DNA from: Marinobacterium rhizophilum DSM 18822
GTDB taxonomy: Bacteria > Pseudomonadota > Gammaproteobacteria > Pseudomonadales > Balneatricaceae
Assembly (NCBI RefSeq): GCF_000378045.1
Contig: NZ_KB899111.1
Coordinates: 1-64,000, forward strand
Length of the DNA: 64,000 bases
Reading direction: 5' to 3'
A program made the translations under genes and the position numbers. Below, piece by piece: positions 18,439 through 26,845 of the stretch. The stretch's first letter is position 1, and each line of letters starts with the position of its first letter. The notes beneath the pieces are model-generated. The model saw only the letters and a list, made by a program, of their open reading frames with translations, searched no databases and was not told where the DNA came from.

Positions 18439-19889
18439 TTTGCCTCCGTATCAACGATCCAGGTGTCTTTGCTTCCGCCACCCTGGGAGGAGTTAACCAC
18501 GAGGGAGCCCTTCTTCATGGCGACTCGGGTCAGGCCGCCGGTGGTGACATAGGTGTCCTTGCCCTGCAGGATGAAGGGGCGTAAATCCAGGTGGCGCGGC
18601 TCCAGCTTGTTGTTGTCTACCAGGGTCGGCGCCGTCGATAGCGCGAGGGTCGGTTGGGCTATGTAGTTGCGGGGGTTACCCTTGATCAGCTCGGCGAATT
18701 TTGCCTGATCCTTTTTGGTTGAGTGCGGGCCGACCAGCATGCCGTATCCACCGGACTCGTTGGCCGGCTTGACGACGAGTTGGTCGAGGTTGGCCAGCAC
18801 GTATTCGCGGTCCTTGTCATTTTCGCACAGGTACGTTTTGACGTTGGGCAGCAGGGGTTCTTCGTCGAGGTAGTACTTTATCAGTTGCGGTACATAGGCA
18901 TAGATGACCTTGTCGTCGGCGACCCCTGCGCCGGGTGCATTTGCCAGCGCAACGTTACCGCTTTTCCAGGCGCGCATCAGTCCGGGGACACCCAGTACCG
19001 AGTCCTTTTGAAATACCTCGGGGTCCAGGAAAAGGTCGTCGATGCGGCGGTAAATCACGTCGACCCGGGTCAGTCCATCGATAGTCCGCATAAAGACCAG
19101 GTCGTCCTCGTTTACGACCAGATCGCTGCCCTCTACCAGTTCTGCGCCCATCTGCTGGGCCAGAAAGGCATGTTCAAAATAGGCGGAGTTGAAGATGCCG
19201 GGTGTCAATACCACGATTTCGGGCTGCTTGACCTTGCGGGGTGACAGCGCGGCGAGGGTGTCAAACAGACGGGCCGGGTAGTCATCAATCGGCATTATGT
19301 TGTCGTTTTCAAACAGCTCGGGCAGTACGCGTTTGGTGATGGCGCGGTTTTCCAGCATATAGGATACGCCGGAGGGGACGCGCAGGTTGTCTTCCAGTAC
19401 GTAGAATTCGCCGTCGCTGTCACGCACCAAGTCGGTGCCGCAGATGTGTGCCCAGACGCCATGGGGGGGCGAGACGCCGACGCACTCGGGACGAAAGTTG
19501 GCGGAGTTTTCGATCAGGTGGCGCGGAATAATACCGTCATTAATGACGTTCTGATCGTGGTAAAGGTCATTGATAAACATGTTCAGGGCACGCAGGCGCT
19601 GCTTCAGTCCTGCGGCTGTCTTGTCCCACTGTTTGCGGGAAATCGTGCGGGGAATCAGGTCAAATGGCCAGGCCCGGTCTATGTTTCCTTCCTCTGTATA
19701 GACGGTGAAGCTGACACCCATTTCCTGAATTGTTGCCTCGGCCATGAGGCGGCGTTTTTCGAGTTCTTCATCTTCGAGGCTTGCGAGATAGTTGGCAAGC
19801 TTGCGGGCCGGGGCCCTGGCATTGCCGGGTGAACTAATCAATTCGTCGAAGAAACCACCACTGTCATACTGTTTCCAATCGATACTCAT
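18435..19889 (-). CDS. Circularly permuted ATP-grasp protein, first gene of the operon
   Basis: The 484-residue protein is a circularly permuted ATP-grasp ligase. Characteristic stretches are GVWAHICGTDLVRDSDGEFYVLEDNLRVPSGVSYMLENR (ends HICGTDLVRD and VPSGVSYMLENR), TPGIFNSAYFEHAFLAQQMG, a metal/ATP-binding VKPANESGGYGMLVG and the final VVNSSQGGGSKDTW. It probably activates a carboxylate with ATP for amide bond formation. It is the promoter-proximal gene of the five-gene leftward operon; a sigma-54-type promoter candidate lies about 150 bp upstream. Its closest paralogue in the window is the N-terminal half of the fusion at 11474-14050. Confidence 0.9.
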   Translation of the reverse strand: MSIDWKQYDSGGFFDELISSPGNARAPARKLANYLASLEDEELEKRRLMAEATIQEMGVSFTVYTEEGNIDRAWPFDLIPRTISRKQWDKTAAGLKQRLRALNMFINDLYHDQNVINDGIIPRHLIENSANFRPECVGVSPPHGVWAHICGTDLVRDSDGEFYVLEDNLRVPSGVSYMLENRAITKRVLPELFENDNIMPIDDYPARLFDTLAALSPRKVKQPEIVVLTPGIFNSAYFEHAFLAQQMGAELVEGSDLVVNEDDLVFMRTIDGLTRVDVIYRRIDDLFLDPEVFQKDSVLGVPGLMRAWKSGNVALANAPGAGVADDKVIYAYVPQLIKYYLDEEPLLPNVKTYLCENDKDREYVLANLDQLVVKPANESGGYGMLVGPHSTKKDQAKFAELIKGNPRNYIAQPTLALSTAPTLVDNNKLEPRHLDLRPFILQGKDTYVTTGGLTRVAMKKGSLVVNSSQGGGSKDTWIVDTEAK

Positions 19890-20041
19890 GACTTAAAGCC
19901 TTCTGCTGATCCCTGTTGCATTCAACTCACCAAAGTGGGGCGTTTTTCGAACCAATAAGGGGCGCAGTGACCCTTGTTGGTGCTGCCTGACCGGGAGGGC
20001 TGTGAAAAAGTCGCGTCACGCTACTTATACTGTTGTTTACG

Positions 20042-20058
20042 AGCAATTACCTTGCCAG
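20042..20058 (-). promoter_or_regulatory. Candidate sigma-54 promoter of the ATP-grasp operon
   Basis: On the minus strand CTGGCAAGGTAATTGCT matches the -24/-12 consensus TGGCACG-N4-TTGCW at all but one conserved base. GG and GC are separated by exactly 10 bp. It points to the ATP-grasp gene starting at 19889. No enhancer site was identified. Confidence 0.5.
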
Positions 20059-20396
20059 TTGTAAGGCTGCTGAGATGTCTTGCGGGCGACTCCGCCGGTA
20101 AAGTGTAGCAGCAGCTATGTTACGCGTTAGCTTGAATTTGAATAAACTTCTGTTAATTCAGCGATGTTCTGTATGTTTTTTGAGCAGAATGTATTGATGC
20201 TCTGGCGTGTTTTGTTTTCGCGTGCGGCTGTGTTTGAGCGGCGCTTGTCATTGAGTGGGTGCAGTGGGAGGTTGCTTGGGGATGTGCAGGGCTGATACGG
20301 CGTTGCTGAGCAGGGAGTTGAACGCTAGCGGCCAAATATCGGAGGTGTATGACTGGTCGAAAAGGGATAACAGTATGGGAAAAAGCGAAAAAGATT
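20059..20396. other. Non-coding stretch upstream of the ATP-grasp operon
   Basis: These 338 bases between the sigma-54-like site and the first tRNA hold no credible gene. They could contain activator sites for that promoter, but I see no clear repeat. Confidence 0.4.
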
Positions 20397-20473
20397 TGGT
20401 CGGGGTAACAGGATTTGAACCTACGACCCCTGCCTCCCGAAGACAGTGCTCTACCAGGCTGAGCTATACCCCG
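20397..20473 (-). tRNA. tRNA-Pro (CGG), second copy in transcript
   Basis: A 77-nt cloverleaf with encoded CCA. The acceptor stem CGGGGTA/TACCCCG begins with C1-G72, as usual for proline. The anticodon loop TTCGGGA sits on stem CTGTC/GGCAG, giving anticodon CGG. The 73-nt body is identical to the copy at 20556-20632. Confidence 0.95.
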
Positions 20474-20555
20474 ACGTATCTGAATTACCTTTGCAGCATA
20501 GCGCTGCGATGCCCTGAGGGCCAACTGCGAAGCAGTTGTTAAAGCGGGAAAAATT

Positions 20556-20632
20556 TGGTCGGGGTAACAGGATTTGAACCTACGACCCCTGCCTCCCGAA
20601 GACAGTGCTCTACCAGGCTGAGCTATACCCCG
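20556..20632 (-). tRNA. tRNA-Pro (CGG), first copy in transcript
   Basis: It has the same sequence and cloverleaf as the downstream copy, including the CCA end (TGG at 20556-20558 on the plus strand) and anticodon CGG. It lies 52 bp downstream of a consensus promoter, and the two tRNAs (82 bp apart) are probably one transcript. Confidence 0.95.
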
Positions 20633-20683
20633 AACCGATGCCCGCAACAGGCCTTTCGACAAACTGTTGTGAACAGGGCGCGA

Positions 20684-20711
20684 ATTATAATCCGGGCTCA
20701 GATGATGTCAA
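20684..20711 (-). promoter_or_regulatory. Consensus sigma-70 promoter of the tRNA-Pro pair
   Basis: Read leftward, a perfect TTGACA (20711-20706) and a perfect TATAAT (20689-20684) are 16 bp apart. A GC-rich discriminator (TCGCGCCC) follows, the usual mark of stringently controlled stable-RNA promoters. Confidence 0.85.
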
Positions 20712-20761
20712 GCCTGTTTTGTAAAACAAGCGCTTACGCGTAGATGGGGGACCTATAACTG

Positions 20762-21118
20762 CTATTGCATTTCAACTTCGCCAAGCCGGTTCGCGGTTTC
20801 CGGGCACGCCAGGCGGTCGGTAGCGACCAGTACATTGGCGAGGTGGTCGTAGGCGACGCGCTGCTGCTTCAGGATTTGCTCGGCTTCGGTCAGGGCTTCC
20901 TCAACACTGAGGTGACCGTTGCGGTGGTCCTCGCTGATGGTCAGGCTGCGCTTGTCATTGGCGACGATGCGTTTGTATGTGTTCTTGGCTTCGATATTAA
21001 GTCGAAAGCAGGCGGCATAGATGCCGTCTTTGAGGTTTTGTGCGTTTGCGGGGTCTTCTGCCTGGGCGTGTGCTGTGTTGAGTAACAGCAGGACAAAAAG
21101 CGGGAAAGTCCTTTTCAT
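20762..21118 (-). CDS. Small secreted protein of unknown function
   Basis: The 118-residue product has a clear signal peptide (MKRTFPLFVLLLLNTAHAQA, cleavage near residue 20). The mature part is charged and helical and contains two cysteines (about residues 37 and 104) that could pair in the periplasm. I do not recognise the family. It stands alone between the tRNA promoter and a decayed ATPase gene and has a TAACGGAG-free but plausible start, with GGAG just upstream of the ATG on its own strand. Confidence 0.6.
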   Translation of the reverse strand: MKRTFPLFVLLLLNTAHAQAEDPANAQNLKDGIYAACFRLNIEAKNTYKRIVANDKRSLTISEDHRNGHLSVEEALTEAEQILKQQRVAYDHLANVLVATDRLACPETANRLGEVEMQ

Positions 21119-21348
21119 TCAGTAACTCCGGTCGGCAACATGTATTTGGCGTAGTCAGTATAGCGTAGCGCTGGCGCTGATCCTGTATGGAAATCAGTAT
21201 TAAAAATATGCAGGTGGACGCGTCGTTTGGAGTGTTTGCGGCGCAGGGCAGTGCACCGGTTGCTGTGGCTGTTAGATTGCGACGGTGAATGCTGGCGGGG
21301 CTGTATGGAGAGGCGCTCGCTTAATCGGACGAGGCGGAGGAATCGCGT

Positions 21349-21661
21349 ATGTCATCGGGTAACCTGATGCTAGGGCGCAGTGTTACGGGCAAGGAAGTTG
21401 AACTGCCGCTGATGATGGCGAATCGTCATGGTCTGATCGCGGGCGCAACGGGAACGGGCAAGGCAGTCACCTTGCAGGCGCTGGCGGAGCGTTTTTCCCG
21501 CAACGGGTGCCGGTTTTCATGGCCGACATAAAGGGGGGGCTGTCGGGTCTGGCGGCATGTTTGGCGTGCTGGCGAGAAGCGCCATGCGTGCAATTGACAC
21601 CCAGCTTGGGCGTCAGATAGTGCGAGGCCTGCTGGGCTCCATTATGGGTGGACGCCGGTAA
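21349..21661 (+). pseudogene. Collapsed HerA-like (DUF853) ATPase gene
   Basis: The first 55 or so codons encode the N terminus of a HerA-like P-loop ATPase ([38 protein letters not shown]). A 1-nt loss in a G-run near 21508 then shifts the frame; the next frame reads [16 protein letters not shown], the expected continuation. At about 21555 the sequence jumps, again out of frame, to the family's C terminus (GMFGVLARSAMRAIDTQLGRQ ... GSIMGGRR, stop at 21661). Some 400 internal codons are missing. The Walker A motif also carries an Ala where Ser/Thr should follow the Lys (GATGTGKA). This is a dead remnant. Confidence 0.85.
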
Positions 21662-21802
21662 CACAGAGCCGGGTTTTTCTGTCTGTTTTTTCAGGATCCA
21701 GGCCCTGTCGGTTCCCAAGCCGTGATTGCTAAAGCTGATCTGGCTAGGTAAAGTGCCGGCACTTTTTTGATTGACGAACAGATGGCAGGGGCTGGGGCCG
21801 GT

Positions 21803-22906
21803 ATGACTCCGTTAGGACGCTACAAGCAAGATCTCGAGCGTGACGACTTTTCCTATGATCCGGCGCAGGAACTGGCAGTAAAGCATTTGCAGCGCCTGTT
21901 TGATGAGCTGGTTGCCGCGCCGCCGCCCAAGCCTGGACTGATGCAGCGTCTGGCCACTGGCTGGAAGAAGGCTCCGAAGGAGCCGCTGCGCGGACTCTAT
22001 TTCTGGGGTGGGGTCGGGCGGGGCAAGACCTACCTGATGGACACCTTTTACGACAGTCTGCCGTTCGAGCAGAAAACCCGCACTCATTTCCATCGTTTCA
22101 TGCAGCGTGTGCACCAGGACCTGAAGACACTGGGTGGAGAAAAGAACCCGCTGGTGGAATTGGCGCGGCGCTATGCCGAAGAAACCCGCATTATCTGCTT
22201 CGACGAGTTTTTTGTCTCGGACATCGCTGACGCCATGATTCTGGGCAGTCTGCTGGAACAGTTGTTCGCCAATGGCGTGGCGCTGGTGGCGACGTCCAAT
22301 ATAGTGCCGGATGGTCTCTATAAGGATGGCTTGCAGCGTGCGCGCTTTATGCCGGCCATCGCGTTGCTGAACAAGTATACGGAAGTGGTGAACGTGGATG
22401 GTGGCATTGATTACCGCCTGAGGGCGTTGGAGCAAGCGGAGCTGTACCACTGTCCACTGGATGGCAAGGCTGATGAAAGCCTTAATGCCAGTTTCGAGTC
22501 GCTGGCGCCAGATCTGCTGGAAGTGGTGGAGGGCGAGGTGCTGGAGGTGAATGGTCGAGGCATTCGCTCGCGTCGTTGCTGTGAGGATGTGGTCTGGTTC
22601 GACTTTGCCGATCTGTGTCAGGGGCCGCGCTCGCAGAATGACTATATTGAGCTGGCCAAGGTTTATCATGCGGTGCTGGTATCGAATGTCCCCCAGCTGG
22701 GACGCAGCAATGATGATGCGGCGCGCCGTTTTATCAACATGGTCGACGAGTTCTATGACAGCGGCGTGAAGTTGATTTTGTCGGCGGCGGCACCGATCCA
22801 TGAGATCTACACCGAGGGCCGCCTGGAGTTCGAAATTCAGCGTACCCAGAGCCGATTGCTCGAGATGCAGTCCCATGAGTACCTGGCGCGGGCGCACCGG
22901 GCCTGA
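21803..22906 (+). CDS. zapE: Cell division ATPase ZapE (AFG1/LACE1 family)
   Basis: ZapE is a cytoplasmic P-loop ATPase associated with the constricting FtsZ ring. The product (367 residues from MTPLGRYKQDLERDDF) has Walker A GGVGRGKTYLMD, then HFHRFMQRVHQDL, Walker B CFDEFFVSDIADAMIL and a sensor-like ATSNIVPDGLYKDGLQRARF. The start at 21803 matches the family; in-frame starts at 21767 and 21782 would add a Gly/Ala-rich tail. It precedes rplM-rpsI, its usual position in pseudomonads. Confidence 0.94.
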   Translation: MTPLGRYKQDLERDDFSYDPAQELAVKHLQRLFDELVAAPPPKPGLMQRLATGWKKAPKEPLRGLYFWGGVGRGKTYLMDTFYDSLPFEQKTRTHFHRFMQRVHQDLKTLGGEKNPLVELARRYAEETRIICFDEFFVSDIADAMILGSLLEQLFANGVALVATSNIVPDGLYKDGLQRARFMPAIALLNKYTEVVNVDGGIDYRLRALEQAELYHCPLDGKADESLNASFESLAPDLLEVVEGEVLEVNGRGIRSRRCCEDVVWFDFADLCQGPRSQNDYIELAKVYHAVLVSNVPQLGRSNDDAARRFINMVDEFYDSGVKLILSAAAPIHEIYTEGRLEFEIQRTQSRLLEMQSHEYLARAHRA

Positions 22907-22947
22907 AAAAATGTGTGCTGTGCGGAGCAAAAGCTGTGTTTTTGCGC

Positions 22948-22976
22948 TCGCATTCGCAGTGTGAGTTGTCTATAAT
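22948..22976 (+). promoter_or_regulatory. Promoter of rplM-rpsI
   Basis: A perfect -10 TATAAT (22971-22976) is followed by a GC-rich GCGCGCC discriminator. The -35 region about 17 bp upstream (TCGCAT) is weak. It is the only plausible promoter between zapE and rplM. Confidence 0.6.
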
Positions 22977-22982
22977 GCGCGC

Positions 22983-23110
22983 CACCCATTTCTATGGGTT
23001 GTTACTGTTGTGCTTGGGATGCTCCCAAATACAACCAAGAATTATAAGTCAGCTCGGTAGCGCATTCGAAATGTGTAGCGAGAGCTGAGTTAAATGAAGG
23101 CAATATACAA
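22983..23110 (+). promoter_or_regulatory. Possible L13 leader of rplM mRNA
   Basis: About 130 nt of untranslated leader separates the promoter from rplM and can form small hairpins (for example CCCAT..ATGGG near 22985-22999 and TTGGGATGCTCCCAA near 23013-23027). Enterobacterial rplM leaders are bound by L13. The comparison here is by position and length only. Confidence 0.35.
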
Positions 23111-23539
23111 ATGAAAACTTTTGTTGCTAAACCAGCCGAAGTAAAACGCGACTGGTACGTTGTTGACGCCGAGGGTAAAACCCTGGGTCGTCTGGCTACT
23201 GAAATTGCACGTCGCCTGCGCGGCAAGCATAAGCCGGAATTTACTCCGCACGTTGATACCGGTGATTACATCGTTGTCGTCAACGCTGAAAAGATCGGCG
23301 TGACCGGTAATAAGCGTAAAGACAAAATGTACTACCGTCACACCGGTTATCCGGGCGGTCTGCGTGAAGCTTCTTTCCAGAAAATGATCGATTCTCACCC
23401 GGAGCGGGTTCTTGAGATCGCGGTCAAGGGTATGCTGCCCAAGGGTCCGCTGGGTCGTGCCATGCACAGCAAGCTGAAAGTTTACGCTGGCACCGAACAT
23501 CCGCACCAGGCTCAGCAGCCCAAAGAACTGAACATTTAA
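23111..23539 (+). CDS. rplM: 50S ribosomal protein L13
   Basis: This is an early-assembly protein of the large ribosomal subunit. The 142-residue product has the standard length and the family stretches [42 protein letters not shown] and [11 protein letters not shown]. The ATG is preceded by GAAGG. It forms an operon with rpsI 14 bp downstream and may be controlled through its own leader. Confidence 0.99.
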   Translation: MKTFVAKPAEVKRDWYVVDAEGKTLGRLATEIARRLRGKHKPEFTPHVDTGDYIVVVNAEKIGVTGNKRKDKMYYRHTGYPGGLREASFQKMIDSHPERVLEIAVKGMLPKGPLGRAMHSKLKVYAGTEHPHQAQQPKELNI

Positions 23540-23553
23540 GGGGAAGGCAGACT

Positions 23554-23946
23554 ATGTCCACTACTCAGTATTACGGTACCGGCCGTCGTAAAACCTCTAC
23601 TGCTCGCGTCTTCCTGCGTCCGGGTACAGGTGTTATTACTATCAACGATCGTACTATCGAAGAATACTTCGGTCGCGAAACTGCGCGCATGATCGTTAAG
23701 CAGCCGCTGGAACTGACCGGTTCTGTCGAAAAATTCGACGTTTTTGTTACTGTCGCCGGTGGCGGTGGTTTCGGTCAGGCTGGCGCCATTCGTCACGGTA
23801 TCACCCGTGCACTGATGGTTTATGATGAGACTCTGCGTCCTGAGCTGCGTAGCGCTGGCTTCGTAACCCGCGACTCGCGTATGGTTGAGCGTAAGAAAGT
23901 CGGTCTGCGCAAAGCACGTAAGCGTCCTCAGTTCTCCAAGCGTTAA
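23554..23946 (+). CDS. rpsI: 30S ribosomal protein S9
   Basis: S9 belongs to the head of the small subunit; its C-terminal tail reaches the P-site tRNA. The 130-residue product begins [21 protein letters not shown] and ends in the basic [12 protein letters not shown] with the invariant C-terminal Lys-Arg. A strong ribosome site (AAGGGGAAGG) lies upstream and an intrinsic terminator downstream. Confidence 0.99.
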   Translation: MSTTQYYGTGRRKTSTARVFLRPGTGVITINDRTIEEYFGRETARMIVKQPLELTGSVEKFDVFVTVAGGGGFGQAGAIRHGITRALMVYDETLRPELRSAGFVTRDSRMVERKKVGLRKARKRPQFSKR

Positions 23947-23984
23947 TTCGCTTTCGGCTTCGGTCGAAGACTGGTGGCAAAAAA

Positions 23985-24017
23985 AACGCTCAAACCTTCG
24001 GGTTTGGGCGTTTTTTT
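23985..24017 (+). terminator. Terminator after rpsI
   Basis: A 12-bp stem (23985-23996 with 24001-24012, one mismatch or wobble) with a stable TTCG tetraloop is followed by a T-run. A matching A-run lies upstream. Confidence 0.9.
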
Positions 24018-24085
24018 GTTTGGGTCTAAGTCAAAAGTCGCAGAGATTACAGGGTTTTAGCCTGCCAATGTTCTTGTAAGCGAAG

Positions 24086-24100
24086 GGTAATTTCATTACC
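24086..24100. promoter_or_regulatory. Palindrome upstream of petABC
   Basis: GGTAATTTCATTACC is a perfect 6-bp inverted repeat with a 3-nt spacer, about 110 bp before petA. It may be an operator, but no known regulator is recognised. Confidence 0.3.
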
Positions 24101-24208
24101 ATTTGGGCCATTTTAAAAATCCGTTATTTGATGGTTTTTAGTTGAGCAATCGAGTTATTTACGTTCAAGCGGGGCGTTAAATAGCAGGTTGAACGAGGGA
24201 GAGAGTTA

Positions 24209-24805
24209 ATGAGTAATGACGGCGTGAACAAGGGGCGGCGTCGACTGCTGGTCGGTGCGACCTCTGCGGTCGGGGCAGTCGGCGCAGCGGGCGTTGCTGT
24301 TCCGTTCGTGGCTTCCTGGATGCCCAGCGCCAAGGCGCGGTCGGCGGGTGCTCCGGTACGGGCGGATGTCAGCAAGCTCGAAGCGGGCCAGCAGATGGTC
24401 GTGAAGTGGCGCGGCAAGCCGGTGTGGATCGTTAAGCGCAGCGAGGAAGCATTGAGCAACCTGGCCGGGTTGACGGATCAGCTGTCGGATCCTGATTCTG
24501 CGAGTCCGCAGCAGCCGGAGTATATCTCGCACGATGCGAATCGTTCACTGCGCCCCGATATTTCCGTGCTTGTTGGTATCTGTACTCATCTTGGATGCTC
24601 TCCGACCTATCGTCCGGAAGTCGCGCCCGAAGATCTCGGACCTGAGTGGGTCGGTGGCTACTACTGTCCTTGCCACGGCTCGCGTTTTGACCTCTCCGGT
24701 CGCGTGCTCAAGGGCTCTCCTGCGCCGCAGAATCTTGTCATTCCTCCCCACATGTACGAAAGCGATAACGTTATCGTCGTCGGCGTAGATCAGGAGACTG
24801 CATAA
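24209..24805 (+). CDS. petA: Ubiquinol-cytochrome c reductase iron-sulfur subunit
   Basis: This is the Rieske protein of the cytochrome bc1 complex, taking the first electron from ubiquinol. A twin-arginine signal-anchor is visible at the N terminus ([20 protein letters not shown]). The 2Fe-2S ligands lie in CTHLGC and CPCHGSRFD. The 198-residue length is normal. Its stop overlaps the petB start (TAATG), so the two are coupled. The product works at the outer face of the inner membrane. Confidence 0.98.
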   Translation: MSNDGVNKGRRRLLVGATSAVGAVGAAGVAVPFVASWMPSAKARSAGAPVRADVSKLEAGQQMVVKWRGKPVWIVKRSEEALSNLAGLTDQLSDPDSASPQQPEYISHDANRSLRPDISVLVGICTHLGCSPTYRPEVAPEDLGPEWVGGYYCPCHGSRFDLSGRVLKGSPAPQNLVIPPHMYESDNVIVVGVDQETA

Positions 24806-26055
24806 TGGCTAATCCGAACAAGAGCAAGGCCGAAAGCGGTTTGATGCGCTGGATCGACGATCGTTTCCCGGCGACGCAGATGTGGGAAGACCATCTTTCC
24901 AAGTACTATGCGCCGAAAAACTTCAACTTCTGGTACTTCTTTGGTTCCCTGGCGATGCTGGTTCTGGTTAACCAGATCCTCACCGGCATCTGGCTGACCA
25001 TGAGCTACAACCCATCAGCGGAAGGCGCCTTCGCCTCTGTCGAATACATCATGCGTGACGTCGAGTACGGCTGGCTGCTGCGCTACATGCACTCTACCGG
25101 TGCATCGGCCTTCTTCGTGGTGGTCTACCTGCACATGTTCCGTGGCATGATGTACGGTTCCTACCGCAAGCCGCGTGAGCTGGTGTGGCTGTTTGGCATG
25201 ACCATCTATCTGGCGCTGATGGCGGAAGCCTTCATGGGCTACCTGCTGCCCTGGGGGCAGATGTCGTACTGGGGTGCCCAGGTTATCGTCTCCCTGTTCT
25301 CGGCGGTGCCGTTCATTGGTGAAGATCTGTCGCTGTGGATTCGTGGTGACTATCTGATTTCTGGCATTACCCTGACCCGTTTCTTCTCGCTGCACGTCAT
25401 CGCACTGCCCATCGTGCTGCTGGCGCTGGTTGTGCTGCACATCATTGCATTGCATGAGGTGGGCTCCAACAACCCCGATGGTATCGAGATCAAGGCCAAC
25501 AAGGATGAAAATGGCGTGCCGCTCGATGGCATTCCGTTCCACCCGTACTACACCGTCAAGGACATTGTCGGCGTGGTGGTATTCCTGTTTGTGTTCTGTA
25601 CCGTGATCTTCTTCTTCCCTGAAGGTGGCGGCTACTTTATCGAGGCGCCGAACTTTGAGCCGGCCAACCCGCTGAAGACGCCTGAGCACATTGCGCCGGT
25701 TTGGTATTTCACCCCGTTCTACGCCATGCTGCGTGCCATTCCGCCTATTGCCGGCTCCCAGTTCCCGGGCGTTGTCGTCATGGGTGGTGCCATTGCCATT
25801 CTGTTCGTGCTGCCCTGGCTGGATCGTAGTCCGGTCAAGTCCATACGCTACAAGGGAATGCTCAGCAAGATCGCGCTGGCGGTTTTCGCGGTTAGCTTCG
25901 TGATTCTGGGTTACCTGGGTGTGGTTGCGTCCAATCCGACCCGTACGGTGGTGGCCCAGATCTGTACTGCGCTGTATTTCGCGTATTTCTTTCTGATGCC
26001 GATCTACACCAGGATGGAGAGCACTAAACCGGTTCCGGAAAGGGTTACAGGCTAA
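24805..26055 (+). CDS. petB: Cytochrome b of the bc1 complex
   Basis: This integral membrane subunit carries two b hemes and both quinone sites. The 416-residue chain has about eight hydrophobic segments and heme-ligand histidines in paired helices (MHSTGASAFFVVVYLHMFRG, ends MHSTGA and LHMFRG; and RFFSLHVIALPIVLLALVVLHI, ends RFFSLH and VLHI). The Qo tetrapeptide at about 298-301 reads PVWY, where mitochondria and alphaproteobacteria have PEWY. It lies between petA and petC with overlapping ends. Confidence 0.98.
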   Translation: MANPNKSKAESGLMRWIDDRFPATQMWEDHLSKYYAPKNFNFWYFFGSLAMLVLVNQILTGIWLTMSYNPSAEGAFASVEYIMRDVEYGWLLRYMHSTGASAFFVVVYLHMFRGMMYGSYRKPRELVWLFGMTIYLALMAEAFMGYLLPWGQMSYWGAQVIVSLFSAVPFIGEDLSLWIRGDYLISGITLTRFFSLHVIALPIVLLALVVLHIIALHEVGSNNPDGIEIKANKDENGVPLDGIPFHPYYTVKDIVGVVVFLFVFCTVIFFFPEGGGYFIEAPNFEPANPLKTPEHIAPVWYFTPFYAMLRAIPPIAGSQFPGVVVMGGAIAILFVLPWLDRSPVKSIRYKGMLSKIALAVFAVSFVILGYLGVVASNPTRTVVAQICTALYFAYFFLMPIYTRMESTKPVPERVTG

Positions 26056-26819
26056 TGAAAAAGTATCTGATTGCATTGATGATGGTTCTGTTGCCGGTGT
26101 CGGTTCAGGCCGCGGTCGGCGGTGTGCATCTCGATTCTATCGAGGTGGATCTCGAGAATAACGCCTCTTTGCAGCGCGGCATGGCGACATTCGTGAACCG
26201 CTGCATGGGCTGTCACTCGGCTGATTATCAGCGCTTCGAACGCGCAGCCAACGATCTGGAGATCCCTAACGAGCTGGTGGAAGAATACCTGCTGTTCGGT
26301 GGTCAAAAGATTGGCGAGCAGATGAAGATCGCCATGGACAAGGGGGATGCTGCCAACTGGTTTGGTAATCCCCCGCCGGATCTGTCTCTGGAAGCGCGTC
26401 TGCGCGGCCCTGACTGGATCTATACTTATCTGCGTACCTTCTACAAGGATGAGTCGCGTCCCTGGGGCGTGAACAACGTGGTGTTCAAGGATGTCGGCAT
26501 GCCTAACGTACTGCAGGATCTGCAGGGCTTGCAGGTCAATCACTGCACGCCGGAAGAGTTTGCACATGCGGCGTCCGGCGAGATTGATCCGCTGACCAAC
26601 ACCCGCATGTCCAGCTGCCTGACAGTTGCAGAGGCGGGCAGTCAGACAGTCGAGGAGTTCGACCGGACGGTATATGACCTGACGAACTTCCTCACTTACA
26701 TGGGTGAGCCGTACCGTCTTGACTCCGAGCGCATGGGTACCAAGGTGCTTATCTTCCTGTTCGTTTTCTTCCTGTTCGCATTTGCGTTGAAGAAAGAGTA
26801 CTGGAAAGACGTACACTAA
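26055..26819 (+). CDS. petC: Cytochrome c1
   Basis: Cytochrome c1 accepts electrons from the Rieske protein and passes them to soluble cytochrome c. The 254-residue product has a signal peptide (1-19, MKKYLIALMMVLLPVSVQA), the heme c motif Cys50-Met-Gly-Cys53-His54, and a C-terminal membrane anchor (VLIFLFVFFLFAFALKK). A distal heme-ligand region with methionines is present (KDVGMPNVL). Its ATG overlaps the petB stop region by a base. Confidence 0.98.
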   Translation: MKKYLIALMMVLLPVSVQAAVGGVHLDSIEVDLENNASLQRGMATFVNRCMGCHSADYQRFERAANDLEIPNELVEEYLLFGGQKIGEQMKIAMDKGDAANWFGNPPPDLSLEARLRGPDWIYTYLRTFYKDESRPWGVNNVVFKDVGMPNVLQDLQGLQVNHCTPEEFAHAASGEIDPLTNTRMSSCLTVAEAGSQTVEEFDRTVYDLTNFLTYMGEPYRLDSERMGTKVLIFLFVFFLFAFALKKEYWKDVH

Positions 26820-26845
26820 GACTCTTGTGTTCGTGTAATGATCGT

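Noticed and set aside
20153-20662. Open frame spanning both tRNA-Pro genes
   Set aside because: Its internal repeats are just the two identical tRNA genes translated; no coding evidence remains outside them.
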